Part shown: positions 28,040 to 36,804 of the stretch, in pieces
Position numbering within the stretch: the first letter of the stretch is position 1
Layout: every line of letters begins with the position of its first letter
Source of the DNA: CAWIJJ01 sp963836405
GTDB taxonomy: Bacteria > Acidobacteriota > Terriglobia > Bryobacterales > Bryobacteraceae
Assembly: GCA_963836405.1 (NCBI GenBank)
Contig: CAWIJL010000018.1
Coordinates: 310,001-374,000, forward strand
DNA length: 64,000 nucleotides
Direction: 5' to 3'
Notes under the pieces: generated by a model
What the model saw: only the letters and a program-made list of their open reading frames with translations
What the model was told of the DNA's origin: nothing
Databases searched by the model: none
Translations under genes and position numbers: made by a program

Positions 28040-28121
28040 TGTGATGCCCGGCGCGGCCTCCGGGTTTCCGCCGTTTGCCGTCGGCTTGACAAGCCAGAGA
28101 CAGGCGGGCGTTACTGTGGAT

Positions 28122-28427
28122 ATGCCATTTGTTCCGGTGGGGCCGGCTTCCGCCCTGCCCCCAGACAGCGTCATGGAAGTGGCGCTCGGAGACAAACTGT
28201 TCGCTCTGTGCAATGTGGGCGGAGCGCTCTACGGACTGGATGGCGTTTGCCCGCATTCGGGCGGCCCTCTGGGCCAGGGCCGGTTGGAAGAAGGACATCT
28301 GATTTGCCCTTTTCATATGTGGGAATTCGATTGCGCGACAGGCGAATTCGGGCGTGGTTCCGGCTGCCGCATCGATACGTTCGAAGTCAAGGTCGAAGAC
28401 GGCCGGATCCTCTTGCAGGTGCCCTGA
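28122..28427 (+). CDS. Rieske-type [2Fe-2S] ferredoxin
   Basis: A 101-residue soluble Rieske protein with cluster ligands Cys 43/His 45 in CPHSGGPL and Cys 62/His 65 in CPFHMW, the spacing of ferredoxin components of dioxygenases (NirD/BphF-like). It has no membrane anchor. A TTGACA at 28086-28091 could be a -35 box, but the matching -10 is poor. mutM starts 2 bases after its stop, so the two are co-transcribed. Electron partner unknown. Confidence 0.88.
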   Translation: MPFVPVGPASALPPDSVMEVALGDKLFALCNVGGALYGLDGVCPHSGGPLGQGRLEEGHLICPFHMWEFDCATGEFGRGSGCRIDTFEVKVEDGRILLQVP

Positions 28428-28429
28428 GC

Positions 28430-29224
28430 GTGCCCGAACTGCCGGAAGTTGAAACCGTAGTCCGGTCGATAGCGCCGCTGGTCGGGCGCCGGATTCTTTC
28501 AGCCGAATTCCGCTGCCTGCGCGTGCTGCGCGGCGGCGATCCGGACGAGATGTCTGCGAAACTGGCCCGCCGCAAAATCGAGGGCATCCGCCGCTACGGA
28601 AAATTCATCGTTCTTTTCATCGAGGGCGGCGGCCACCTCACCGTCCATCTGGGTATGACGGGACGGCTTCTGCTGGGCGGCGAACCGGGTAAGCACACCC
28701 ACGCCATCTTCACCCTCGACCGCGGCGTGCTGCTGTATGACGACAGCCGCCAGTTCGGGCGGCTTCTCTACAGCCAGGAGTTCCCCGTGCGCGTGTCCCG
28801 TCTCGGCCCCGAACCCCTGGAGGTGCTCTGGAATGATTTTGCCCGTGGACTAAAGGGGCGGAAAGCCAGGATCAAGGCGCTGCTGCTGAATCAGGATTTC
28901 CTCAGGGGAATCGGTAACATCTACGCCGACGAAGCGCTGTTTCGTGCCGGAATTCACCCTCAGGCGATTGCCGGGCGCTTGCGCGGGGACCGTCCCAGGA
29001 GGCTCCACGACTCGATTGTGGCGGTACTCACGGAAGCCATCGCCGCAGGCGGCTCGTCCATTTCAGACTACGTGGATGCGGAAGGCCGAAAGGGCTTCTT
29101 TCAGGTGAGCCATCGCGTCTACCAACGTACCGGAGAGCCCTGCGTGGATTGCGGAACACCGATCCGCAAGGTGCTGGTGGCGCAGCGTTCTTCTCATTTC
29201 TGCCCGAAGTGCCAGAAAAGGTAG
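28430..29224 (+). CDS. mutM: Formamidopyrimidine-DNA glycosylase (Fpg/MutM)
   Basis: A 264-residue DNA repair enzyme that removes 8-oxoguanine and nicks the strand by beta/delta elimination. After Met removal the N-terminus is PELPEVE, with the catalytic Pro and Glu in place. The helix-two-turn-helix segment (RGIGNIYADEALF) and a C-terminal CxxC...CxxC zinc finger (CVDCG and CPKC) are complete. The start is a GTG at 28430, two bases after the Rieske stop; the open frame continues upstream but only this start gives the required N-terminus. Confidence 0.95.
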   Translation: MPELPEVETVVRSIAPLVGRRILSAEFRCLRVLRGGDPDEMSAKLARRKIEGIRRYGKFIVLFIEGGGHLTVHLGMTGRLLLGGEPGKHTHAIFTLDRGVLLYDDSRQFGRLLYSQEFPVRVSRLGPEPLEVLWNDFARGLKGRKARIKALLLNQDFLRGIGNIYADEALFRAGIHPQAIAGRLRGDRPRRLHDSIVAVLTEAIAAGGSSISDYVDAEGRKGFFQVSHRVYQRTGEPCVDCGTPIRKVLVAQRSSHFCPKCQKR

Positions 29225-29295
29225 ACTGTAAGAGTGAAACCCGAAATTCGGGTTGGACGTCGTAACTGGTAACACGGCAAGTAACCGCCGTGAGG

Positions 29296-29320
29296 AACAC
29301 CCCGGCATCCGGGGTTGTTT
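29296..29320 (+). terminator. Probable terminator after mutM
   Basis: ACCCCGG (29299-29305) pairs with CCGGGGT (29309-29315) around a CAT loop, followed by TGTTT. The stem is short but strong and lies about 70 bp after the mutM stop and before the barrel gene. Confidence 0.45.
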
Positions 29321-29378
29321 GGGGTCCAGGCAATTCGTATACAGGCAATTGTAGCTATCTATCAGGAGAATCTCTGAC

Positions 29379-30005
29379 GTGAAACGTATCTGCCGCTATC
29401 TACCACTGTTGGCCCTTCCAGTTTTCTGCGTCTCTTTTGCCAGCGCTCAAAGCCAGGTCGATTTTGGAATCGGCTTCGGCTCAAACCACGCAAAAAGCAG
29501 CGACGCATCCATCGACACTTTCGGAGACGGTACGCTGTACCGGACCTCGAGCTTGGGCGGTTTCTTCCTGGGCTTCGGAGCCAATGTGATGCTGTACCCG
29601 AAGTTCGGCGTGGGCGGCGAGGTGCAGATGCAGCCGAACAAGCCCGAGTACGCCGGATTGCAAGGCCGCACCACTTTCTACGATTTCAACGGGATTTACT
29701 CCCCCATATCGACCCCCAGGGCATCGCTCCAGTTATTGGGCGGCATCGGCGCTGCAAACATGCGTTTCTATTACAACTCCCAGTACTGCAGTTCATTCAC
29801 CGGGTGCTCGAGCCAGAACCAGTTTCTCGACAGCTCGAACCACTTTGCGCTGCACACCGGGGCCGCGGTGCAGGTTTATCTGACGGACCACGTATTCATC
29901 CGCCCGCAGTTCGACTTGCGCTATGTGCATAACTTCTTCCAGTACGGAAGCAACTGGGTGCCGGGCGGGTCGGTCTGGCTCGGTTACAGTCTCGGCGATC
30001 GCTGA
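29379..30005 (+). CDS. Small outer-membrane beta-barrel protein
   Basis: A 208-residue exported protein: signal peptide 1-23 (ending SFASAQ), then about eight amphipathic strands with aromatic girdles (GGFFLGFGANVMLY, HVFIRPQFDLRYVHNFF, GSVWLGYSLGDR). The size fits an eight-stranded OmpA/OmpW-type barrel. Two cysteines (CSSFTGC) in one outer loop could form a disulfide. The start is a GTG with GGAG 11-12 bases upstream. No partner gene is obvious. Confidence 0.78.
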   Translation: MKRICRYLPLLALPVFCVSFASAQSQVDFGIGFGSNHAKSSDASIDTFGDGTLYRTSSLGGFFLGFGANVMLYPKFGVGGEVQMQPNKPEYAGLQGRTTFYDFNGIYSPISTPRASLQLLGGIGAANMRFYYNSQYCSSFTGCSSQNQFLDSSNHFALHTGAAVQVYLTDHVFIRPQFDLRYVHNFFQYGSNWVPGGSVWLGYSLGDR

Positions 30006-30031
30006 TTTTGGTCCGGCCGTGCCGGCGGGGT

Positions 30032-30787
30032 TCAGTTATGCGCCGCCGGCGCAGCCTCGCCGGTCAAGTCTTCCAGCGTGGCCGGGGGATTGTAGTAGAG
30101 AATCCGCTGGCAATTTTCGCAGACCAGGATCTCGTCGCCCTTCTTGAGATCCTGAAAAAGCTGGGGGCGCAGGGTCAGGTTACAAGCCCCGCACCGGCCT
30201 TCCACAGCCTCCGCGATACCTACCCCTCTTCGAGCCTTGCGGATGCGTTCGTAACGCTGGTAAGTGAAGGGCGTGATTTCCGCAACCGCCGCGGCGCGTT
30301 CCGTCTTGAGTTCGTCGGCAGCCTTCTCGTCCACCATCGTCCGCTCGCGGGTTTCCTGCTTTTCTTTCTCCACCTGGGCCTTTTCGGCCTTCAACGCAAC
30401 CTCGGCCTCAGCCACATTCCGGTCCAGAGGTTCGGATTCCGTCATCAACTCGAGAATCCGGTCCTCCTGTTTGCCAATTTCCTTCTGGCAAAAATCGATT
30501 TCGTTCTGGAAGGCGCGATACTGTTCGTTGGTTTTGGCCTGAAGCATCTGATCTTTCAGTTTTGAGATCTTCTGCTCCTGGATCTGGATATCGCCTTCGC
30601 ACTTCTTGCGCTCCTTCTGGTTGGCGGCGAGGGCGGCGCGATCGGCCTCCAGTTTGCGCTCGTGCGAGACCAGCTTTTTTTGGATTTCGGCGATGTGCAC
30701 CGGCAGCGCGGCAATCTCCCGCGCCAGTTCCGCAAGCCGGTGATCGATTTCTTGCAGGCGGATGACCAACTTCAGGTCGGGATGCAT
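30032..30787 (-). CDS. C4-type zinc-ribbon coiled-coil protein (zf-RING_7 family)
   Basis: A 251-residue protein with a long antiparallel coiled coil (about 8-175) and a C-terminal zinc ribbon with CGAC (199-202) and CENC (223-226). This is the arrangement of the HP0958/CT398 family, whose members have been linked to flagellar regulation and secretion. No flagellar genes are in the window. Its ATG region faces the GH3 gene. Cytoplasmic. Confidence 0.85.
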   Translation of the reverse strand: MHPDLKLVIRLQEIDHRLAELAREIAALPVHIAEIQKKLVSHERKLEADRAALAANQKERKKCEGDIQIQEQKISKLKDQMLQAKTNEQYRAFQNEIDFCQKEIGKQEDRILELMTESEPLDRNVAEAEVALKAEKAQVEKEKQETRERTMVDEKAADELKTERAAAVAEITPFTYQRYERIRKARRGVGIAEAVEGRCGACNLTLRPQLFQDLKKGDEILVCENCQRILYYNPPATLEDLTGEAAPAAHN

Positions 30788-30869
30788 TTCTAAACGCAGT
30801 GTAACATGCGTCTCTGAGGGCCTCGGGTTCCCGCTTGCGCGCAGTTTGTTGGGGGAGCAAACTTATGAG

Positions 30870-33425
30870 GTGACCACACTGCGTCTCGTCTTTTGCCTGA
30901 GCCTCGCGGCGGGCCTCTTCGCGCAGACCGCGCCATACCTCAATCCCGACCTTCCGGCCGAGCAGCGCGCCAAAGACATCGTTTCGCGCATGACTCTCGA
31001 CGAGAAGGTGCTCCAGATGCAGAGCTCGGCCCCCGCCATTCCGCGTCTGAACATTCCCGCCTACGACTGGTGGAACGAGGCGCTGCACGGCGTTGCGCGA
31101 GCCGGCGAGGCGACCGTGTTTCCGCAGGCAATCGGCCTGGCGGCCACCTGGGATACGGACCTGATGCACCAGATTGCCGGCGTGATCTCCACCGAGGCCC
31201 GCGCCAAGTACAACGAAGCGATCCGGACCGGCGATCGCAGCCGCTACCACGGGCTCACCTTCTGGTCGCCCAACATCAACATCTTCCGGGATCCGCGCTG
31301 GGGCCGCGGGCAGGAGACCTACGGCGAGGATCCGTACCTGACCGGACGAATGGCGGTGGCTTTCATCCAAGGGATGCAAGGCACAGATCCGCACTACTTC
31401 AAGGCGATCGCGACGGCCAAGCACTACGCGGTGCACAGCGGGCCGGAGCCTTCGCGGCACGTTTTCGACGTCCACCCCAGCGCGCGCGACCTGGAGCAGA
31501 CCTATCTGCCGGCCTTCCGCGCGGCCATCGTGGAAGGCAAGGCCGATTCGGTGATGTGCGCGTATAACGCCGTGAACGGCGTGCCGGCCTGCGCCAATCC
31601 GGACCTGCTCGAGAAAACTCTGCGCGGCGACTGGGCCTTCAAGGGCTACATCGTCAGCGACTGCGGCGCCATCGCGGACATCTACCGCTTCCACAAATAC
31701 AAACCCAATGCGGCGGAAGCCTCGGCAGTGGCCGTCAAGGCGGGCACGGACCTGACCTGCGGGAACGAATATCGCGCGCTGACTGAGGCTGTGAAGTCCG
31801 GCGCCATCGCCGAGGCGGAGATCGATCGCGCGCTCGAGCGCCTGTTTGTGGCCCGTTTCAAGCTGGGCATGTTCGACCCGCCGGAACGCGTGCCGTTCTC
31901 GAAAATCCCCTACTCGGTGAACGATTCGGCCGAGCACCGGAAACTGGCGCTGGAGGCGGCGCGGGAATCGATCGTGCTGCTGAAGAACGAAGGTGGCGTG
32001 CTGCCGCTCAAATCCGCGGTGAAGCGGATCGCGGTGATCGGCCCTTCGGCGGACGACCCGGAAGCGCCGCTCGGCAACTATAACGGCTTTTCGCGGAAGC
32101 ACGTGACGCCGCTCGAAGGCATCGAGAAGCAGTTCGCGGGCAAGGCGGAAGTACGCTTCGCGCTGGGCTCGACGTACACCAGCCAGTCGCAGGCGCTGCT
32201 GCCCGCGGAGGCGCTGACGCCGCCGGACGGCTCGGGACACGGCTTGCTGGCCGAGTATTTCGATAATCCCGAATTGCAGGGGCAGCCTGAGGTGCGGAGG
32301 GTGGAAGCGCGTCCTTACCTCCAGGCGGGCATGATGGACCAGGAAGTCGCGGCGGCGTTCCCGCAGCACGGCTATTCGGTGCGCTGGACCGGCACTCTGC
32401 GCGCGCCGGTCGAGGGCGAATACGTATTCGCGCCGCGCGGCGGTGGCTTTGGGCGTCCGGCCGTGCGCCTGTTCCTGGACGGCAAGGAACTGGCCGCCGA
32501 AGCCACCGCGGCAGCCCCGGGAGCAGGCCGCGGCCAGCCCGTGCAGTTGAAGGCGACCCTCGAAGCCAATCATGACTACCCGTTTCGCGTGGAGTACCGC
32601 GCTCAGGAAAATGCTCCGGCAGCGGCGGCGGTCGGGTGGGCTCCCCCGGCCGCGCCCCTGCTGGCGGAGGCCGAATCGGCAGTGAAAGGCGCGGACGTGG
32701 CCATTGCCTTTGTCGGACTGAACCCGAGCCTCGAGGGCGAAGAGATGCGGGTGACCATTCCCGGCTTCCAGGGCGGCGACCGCACGGATCTCGAGCTGCC
32801 CGAATCACAGAAGGACTTGCTCGAGAAGGCCGTCGGCACGGGCAAGCCGGTGATCGTGGTGCTGACCAGCGGTAGCGCCCTGGCGGCGAACTACGCGGCC
32901 GAAAAATCCGCGGCGGTGCTCGCCCTCTGGTATGGCGGCGAAGAGGCCGGCACCGCTATCGCCGAAACCCTCGCCGGCGCCAATAACCCGGCCGGACGCC
33001 TGCCGGTCACGTTCTACAAAAGCGTGGAACAACTCCCGCCGTTCGACGATTACTCCATGGACGGCCGCACTTACCGCTACTTCAAAGGCGATCCGCTGTG
33101 GGGCTTCGGCTACGGCCTGAGCTACGCGAAATTCGCCTATTCCGGCCTGCACACGGAACGCAGCCCCAAAGGCGCGCGCGTCACCGTGCGGGTCAAGAAC
33201 GATTCGCCGCGCGAAGGCGATGAAGTGGTGCAGCTTTACCTGAGCGGCGCCGGAGATTCCATCCGCGACCTGCGCGGCTTCCGCCGCGTTCACCTCAAGG
33301 CCGGCGAGACCCGCACCGTGGAATTCACCATCCCGCCCGCCGAGGTTCCCAAGGAGAAAGTGAAGGTCAGTGCCGGCGGCGGTCAGCCCACAGGGGACGT
33401 GGCGCGCGTCGAAGGCGTTCTCTGA
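30870..33425 (+). CDS. Glycoside hydrolase family 3 (beta-xylosidase/beta-glucosidase type) with PA14 insert
   Basis: An 851-residue secreted enzyme. After a signal peptide (about 1-19, ending LFAQ) comes the GH3 barrel with YDWWNEALHGVARAG, the KHYAVHSGPE motif and the nucleophile Asp 264 in VSDCGAI; the second GH3 domain is split by a PA14 domain (about 450-595), and a fibronectin-III-like domain ends the protein (about 755-851). PA14 inserts in GH3 act as a lid that shapes substrate choice. The WWNEALHG segment is typical of the xylosidase-like clade. The start is taken as GTG 30870, which begins the signal peptide. It converges on the Gfo/MR/DUF6807 operon with 3 bp between stops. Confidence 0.9.
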   Translation: MTTLRLVFCLSLAAGLFAQTAPYLNPDLPAEQRAKDIVSRMTLDEKVLQMQSSAPAIPRLNIPAYDWWNEALHGVARAGEATVFPQAIGLAATWDTDLMHQIAGVISTEARAKYNEAIRTGDRSRYHGLTFWSPNINIFRDPRWGRGQETYGEDPYLTGRMAVAFIQGMQGTDPHYFKAIATAKHYAVHSGPEPSRHVFDVHPSARDLEQTYLPAFRAAIVEGKADSVMCAYNAVNGVPACANPDLLEKTLRGDWAFKGYIVSDCGAIADIYRFHKYKPNAAEASAVAVKAGTDLTCGNEYRALTEAVKSGAIAEAEIDRALERLFVARFKLGMFDPPERVPFSKIPYSVNDSAEHRKLALEAARESIVLLKNEGGVLPLKSAVKRIAVIGPSADDPEAPLGNYNGFSRKHVTPLEGIEKQFAGKAEVRFALGSTYTSQSQALLPAEALTPPDGSGHGLLAEYFDNPELQGQPEVRRVEARPYLQAGMMDQEVAAAFPQHGYSVRWTGTLRAPVEGEYVFAPRGGGFGRPAVRLFLDGKELAAEATAAAPGAGRGQPVQLKATLEANHDYPFRVEYRAQENAPAAAAVGWAPPAAPLLAEAESAVKGADVAIAFVGLNPSLEGEEMRVTIPGFQGGDRTDLELPESQKDLLEKAVGTGKPVIVVLTSGSALAANYAAEKSAAVLALWYGGEEAGTAIAETLAGANNPAGRLPVTFYKSVEQLPPFDDYSMDGRTYRYFKGDPLWGFGYGLSYAKFAYSGLHTERSPKGARVTVRVKNDSPREGDEVVQLYLSGAGDSIRDLRGFRRVHLKAGETRTVEFTIPPAEVPKEKVKVSAGGGQPTGDVARVEGVL

Positions 33426-33428
33426 ACG

Positions 33429-34304
33429 CTACGGAGCGTCACTCACCCGAACGCGGAATTTCAAAGTAACGGGCTTCCCGGGTTCCAGCGTGTAGCCGTC
33501 CGATGCCGCCGTGCGCCCGGGGAACGACGCACCCACAAAGCCGTAGTTGCGCAGGCACCACTGATAGGGCGCGTTCAGGTTTCCCGGGTCGGAGGTGATG
33601 CGCAGGATGGCGCGCTTGCCGCCATAGACCCCTTCGAGTTCGGCCCACTGGTGCGGGTTCAGGTCCTCGTCTTTGGCAAGAGTTTGTCCATCCGCGCGGA
33701 GGACGGTGCCCTCGCGCGCGGCGAAGCGCGCGCTCACGCCGCCGTAGCTCTTACCGCTTTCACGCGAGCCTTTCAAAGTGACGGGGGCGCCGACAGCTTC
33801 AAGCGTCAATTCAAGGTCGATGTCGCGCGCCGAATCCCGCGCGGGAAGCACCGCGATGCGCAGGTTTTCGCGTACTATGTCGCGGCCGTCGGCCTGCCAC
33901 AGATTGTCCACCGCCAAGCGGGCATCGCTCTTGCCGGCGGAAGTCTGCGGCGGTTTCACGGTGGCATGCTTCGCGGTGAAGTTCATCCAGATGTCGTACG
34001 TTTTTCCTCGGGTCTCCACCACCGGCCACGACCAGAACAGTCCGCGGTGGTGCCAGTGGTCGGTTGGGAAGTCGTCCAGCATGGAAACGCCGCCCGGCGT
34101 GTAGACCGGAAAGATGTAGCAGCAGCGGCGCTTGTTTTCGGGCGCGCCCGGCTTGAGTTGCGGGCCGTAGTTGTACACGAGCACCGGCTTGCCGGCCTCG
34201 GTCAACTCCAGGCGGCCGGAGCCCGTGTCCTTCCAGGCAAACTGCCCGAAGGCCGGAACGGCCAGCAGCAGGAAGAGCCGGCACATTTTATTCGCGAGAT
34301 GCAT
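33429..34304 (-). CDS. DUF6807 (PmoA-like) exported protein
   Basis: A 291-residue protein with signal peptide (about 1-21, ending PAFGQ) and the DUF6807 pattern: YGPQLKPG, the DHWHHRGLFWSW segment (about 82-93) with three His residues likely to sit in a pocket, and a galactose-mutarotase-like beta-sandwich. The family was once labelled as methane oxygenase PmoA, but nothing here supports that; sugar binding is more likely. ATG 34304 is favoured by a GGAGG 11-12 bases upstream; ATG 34286 is an alternative. It overlaps the upstream enolase-superfamily gene. Confidence 0.78.
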   Translation of the reverse strand: MHLANKMCRLFLLLAVPAFGQFAWKDTGSGRLELTEAGKPVLVYNYGPQLKPGAPENKRRCCYIFPVYTPGGVSMLDDFPTDHWHHRGLFWSWPVVETRGKTYDIWMNFTAKHATVKPPQTSAGKSDARLAVDNLWQADGRDIVRENLRIAVLPARDSARDIDLELTLEAVGAPVTLKGSRESGKSYGGVSARFAAREGTVLRADGQTLAKDEDLNPHQWAELEGVYGGKRAILRITSDPGNLNAPYQWCLRNYGFVGASFPGRTAASDGYTLEPGKPVTLKFRVRVSDAP

Positions 34305-35451
34305 TGCGGATCTTCGCCTCCTCCACTTCCACACCCAGCCCCGGCCCGGCGGGCACGCGCAGCGCTCCGTCTTCGAGTTGAAACGGCTGCTTTAAAAATG
34401 ACCCCGCCAGGAATTGCAGCCCGTTGAGCGCCGCCGGATATTTGAGCCCGTAGGCGCCAAACAGAATCAGCGAGGCGGCGAGCGAAATGTCCGGATCGGT
34501 CAGCCCGCTGCCGAGAAACATCAACTTGTTGGCTTCGAGGTACTCGACCTGCCGGCGCGCGTCCCACAAGCCGGCGGTGCGTGCGGGTTTCATCGCCACG
34601 CCGTCGAGCGCGCCCAACTTGTGGAACTCCTCGAGGTCGGCCACCGACACCACCCCTTCGTCCAGCAGAATCGGCAGCGCACCCTGTTTCTTCAATGCGG
34701 CCAGCGCCGTGAGCCGGTTGGGAGGGACGGGCTGTTCTAGTACGTTAACCCCCGCATCGCGCAGTCTGGGAGCGGTAGCGAGCGCAGTCGCTTCGTCGTA
34801 TCCGCCGTTGGCGTCGGCCCACAGGAAGCAATCCGGAGCGAGACGGCGCACTTGTTTCGCCATCGCGACGTCGAACGCCGGGTCGGGAGCCACTTTGATG
34901 TTGAAATGCCGGTAGCCCAGTTTCCGCCCTTGGACCACCAGCGGTTCGATTTCGGCCAGGCTCCTGACGTTCACCGTCCAACTGAGGGTGATGCGCTCCA
35001 GCGGCTTGCGCCCCCACAATTCGGGAAGGCTCTTGCCGGCAAGTTTACCCGCGATGTCGTGCAGCGCCAGGTCGACGCCGGCCTTGGCGATGGGCATGCC
35101 GGTAGAGAAGGAGGCGGCGATCGCCTTGTTCATCGCGGCGTGGGCGCCGGCGATATCGGTCGGGTTGCGGCCGACGAGCACCGGTGCAAGATACGAGCGG
35201 ATCGCGCTGGTCGCCGACTCCAGTGTTTCGTAGCTCCAGGTGGGAAGCGGAACGCTCTGGCCCCAACCCGTGGTGCCGTCTTCGCACACGGTCTTGACGA
35301 ACACCGCCTGCCGCTCGGGCTTGGTGAAGAACCGGAAATAGGCCGTCACGGGGTAGCGAAGCGGAAACGCCTCCACCGAGCGGATCGCGGGCGCGTCTTT
35401 GGCGAACAGCGGACTGGCAGCCATTACACCAAGGAAACCACGGCGCGTCAT
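34288..35451 (-). CDS. Exported enolase-superfamily enzyme (MR/MLE type)
   Basis: A 387-residue enzyme with a Tat-like leader (MTRRGFLGVMAASPLFA) and the two-domain MR/MLE fold. Metal ligands are visible in WADANGG (Asp), NVLEQPV (Glu) and LLDEGV (Asp); a Lys on the opposite face lies in VAMKPAR. The usual KxK pair is written NIK here, so the first Lys is replaced by Asn. This may mean a one-base mechanism such as dehydration. Its ATGA start overlaps the stop of the Gfo/Idh gene, showing coupled translation. Probable role in oxidation or dehydration of a sugar acid. Confidence 0.85.
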   Translation of the reverse strand: MTRRGFLGVMAASPLFAKDAPAIRSVEAFPLRYPVTAYFRFFTKPERQAVFVKTVCEDGTTGWGQSVPLPTWSYETLESATSAIRSYLAPVLVGRNPTDIAGAHAAMNKAIAASFSTGMPIAKAGVDLALHDIAGKLAGKSLPELWGRKPLERITLSWTVNVRSLAEIEPLVVQGRKLGYRHFNIKVAPDPAFDVAMAKQVRRLAPDCFLWADANGGYDEATALATAPRLRDAGVNVLEQPVPPNRLTALAALKKQGALPILLDEGVVSVADLEEFHKLGALDGVAMKPARTAGLWDARRQVEYLEANKLMFLGSGLTDPDISLAASLILFGAYGLKYPAALNGLQFLAGSFLKQPFQLEDGALRVPAGPGLGVEVEEAKIRNASRE

Positions 35452-36641
35452 GCCAGCGCCATCTTGGCCGCATCGAACCTCACGCGGCGGCCGCTGTCGA
35501 GCGCCACCGCGGCCATGCAGCCGGCTACGGCGTGCTGAAATCCGTTATCCACGCTGGCGCGCGGCGTTTCGCGGGAGCGGACGCAGCGCAGGAAATTCGC
35601 CATGTGAGACTCCACCTCAACCTTCTCGAAGGCGAGCGTTTCCTTGACGCGATCGGGATCGCGGCTGCCCTCCCCCGTGATCTTCTGGTTATCCAGGTCG
35701 AGCACGCCCTTGCTGCCGTACCAGAGGTTGCGGTTGCCCGCACCGTTGGTCAGGCTCATGGCGAACGTCACCAGGCACTCGTTGTATTCGACGATAGCCT
35801 GGAAAACATCGGAGGTGTCGCGGCCGTCCTTCCACAAGTACACGCCGCCCATGGCCATCGCGCTCTTCGGGTACGGGTCCTGCAAATACCAGGGCGCGAG
35901 GTCGATCAGGTGGCACATCCAGAGTCCGGCGATGCCGTTGGTGGTTTCGCGGAAGAGCTGCCATTCACGAAGCTTGCGCGGATTGTACGGGCCGCTGATA
36001 CGGCCGCCGAACTGGAAGGCTTCCCAATCCACATCGTCCTGCCTGACGTTGGTGAGGTCGCGTTTCCAGCGCTGCTCCTGGAAGTTCACCGCCATCTCGA
36101 CGCGCGTGACCTTGCCGATAACCCCGCTGTGAATGGCTTTGGCGGCGGCGATGAACTGCGGGTCGCTGCGCCGCTGCGTTCCCACCTGCACCACCTGCCT
36201 GGTGCGCTTCACCGCTTGCCACGCCATCTTGCCGTCGTCGAAGTTCACCGCGAAGGGCTTCTCGCAATACACGTCCTTCCCGGCAGCCACCGCATCGGCC
36301 AGAATGTGCGGGTGGGTCATATCCGGTGTGGCGATCATCACCGCGTCGATGTCCTTGCTCGCCAGCAGTTCCTGGTAGCGCGTGTATTGCTTCGGCGCCG
36401 CCCCGAACGCCCGCTCCACCATCGTGGCCCGAGCTTCCCGGTTGACTTTCCACACGTCGCAAACCGCGGTGATTGCGGCATTTTCGCCGGACCGGCGCAG
36501 TTCGTTGAAATGGTCGAGCGAGCGGCCGCCGCAGCCGATCTGGCCGAGGCGGATGCGGTCATTCGGAGATTGCTGCCAGCCCTGTAGGGCGGGCGCGAGC
36601 GCCGTGGCGCCGGCAATGAAAGTTCGGCGTGTCGAATTCAT
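35448..36641 (-). CDS. Gfo/Idh/MocA-family oxidoreductase, Tat-exported
   Basis: A 397-residue NAD(P)-dependent sugar oxidoreductase with Tat leader (RRTFIAGATALAPAL), nucleotide-binding GQIGCGGR (34-41), and the catalytic-Lys motif CEKP (126-129). The C-terminal domain has the substrate-facing MCHLIDLAPWYLQ segment. Export of this family with bound cofactor is common in acidobacteria, Planctomycetes and Bacteroidetes. First gene of the operon; a good promoter-like sequence lies about 95 bp upstream. Confidence 0.9.
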   Translation of the reverse strand: MNSTRRTFIAGATALAPALQGWQQSPNDRIRLGQIGCGGRSLDHFNELRRSGENAAITAVCDVWKVNREARATMVERAFGAAPKQYTRYQELLASKDIDAVMIATPDMTHPHILADAVAAGKDVYCEKPFAVNFDDGKMAWQAVKRTRQVVQVGTQRRSDPQFIAAAKAIHSGVIGKVTRVEMAVNFQEQRWKRDLTNVRQDDVDWEAFQFGGRISGPYNPRKLREWQLFRETTNGIAGLWMCHLIDLAPWYLQDPYPKSAMAMGGVYLWKDGRDTSDVFQAIVEYNECLVTFAMSLTNGAGNRNLWYGSKGVLDLDNQKITGEGSRDPDRVKETLAFEKVEVESHMANFLRCVRSRETPRASVDNGFQHAVAGCMAAVALDSGRRVRFDAAKMALA

Positions 36642-36735
36642 AACCTCACTCTCTGAAGACGGTACCCGACATTACGGGAATGGATTCCGCCCAGTCGCAG
36701 AACTCGCGAATCACGGTTCCGGCTTCCAGCAGTTC

Positions 36736-36764
36736 CAGGGTATGGAACGGTCTTGAGCTTGTCA
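36736..36764 (-). promoter_or_regulatory. Probable promoter of the Gfo/Idh - MR - DUF6807 operon
   Basis: On the minus strand a perfect TTGACA (36764-36759) is followed after 17 bp by TACCCT (36741-36736). Transcription would start about 88 bases before the ATG at 36641. The -10 is poor (three of six), so activator help is possible. Confidence 0.4.
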
Positions 36765-36804
36765 ATCTCGAATGCGCATGGCTGCAGGGCCGCGGGGGCG
36801 CGGG

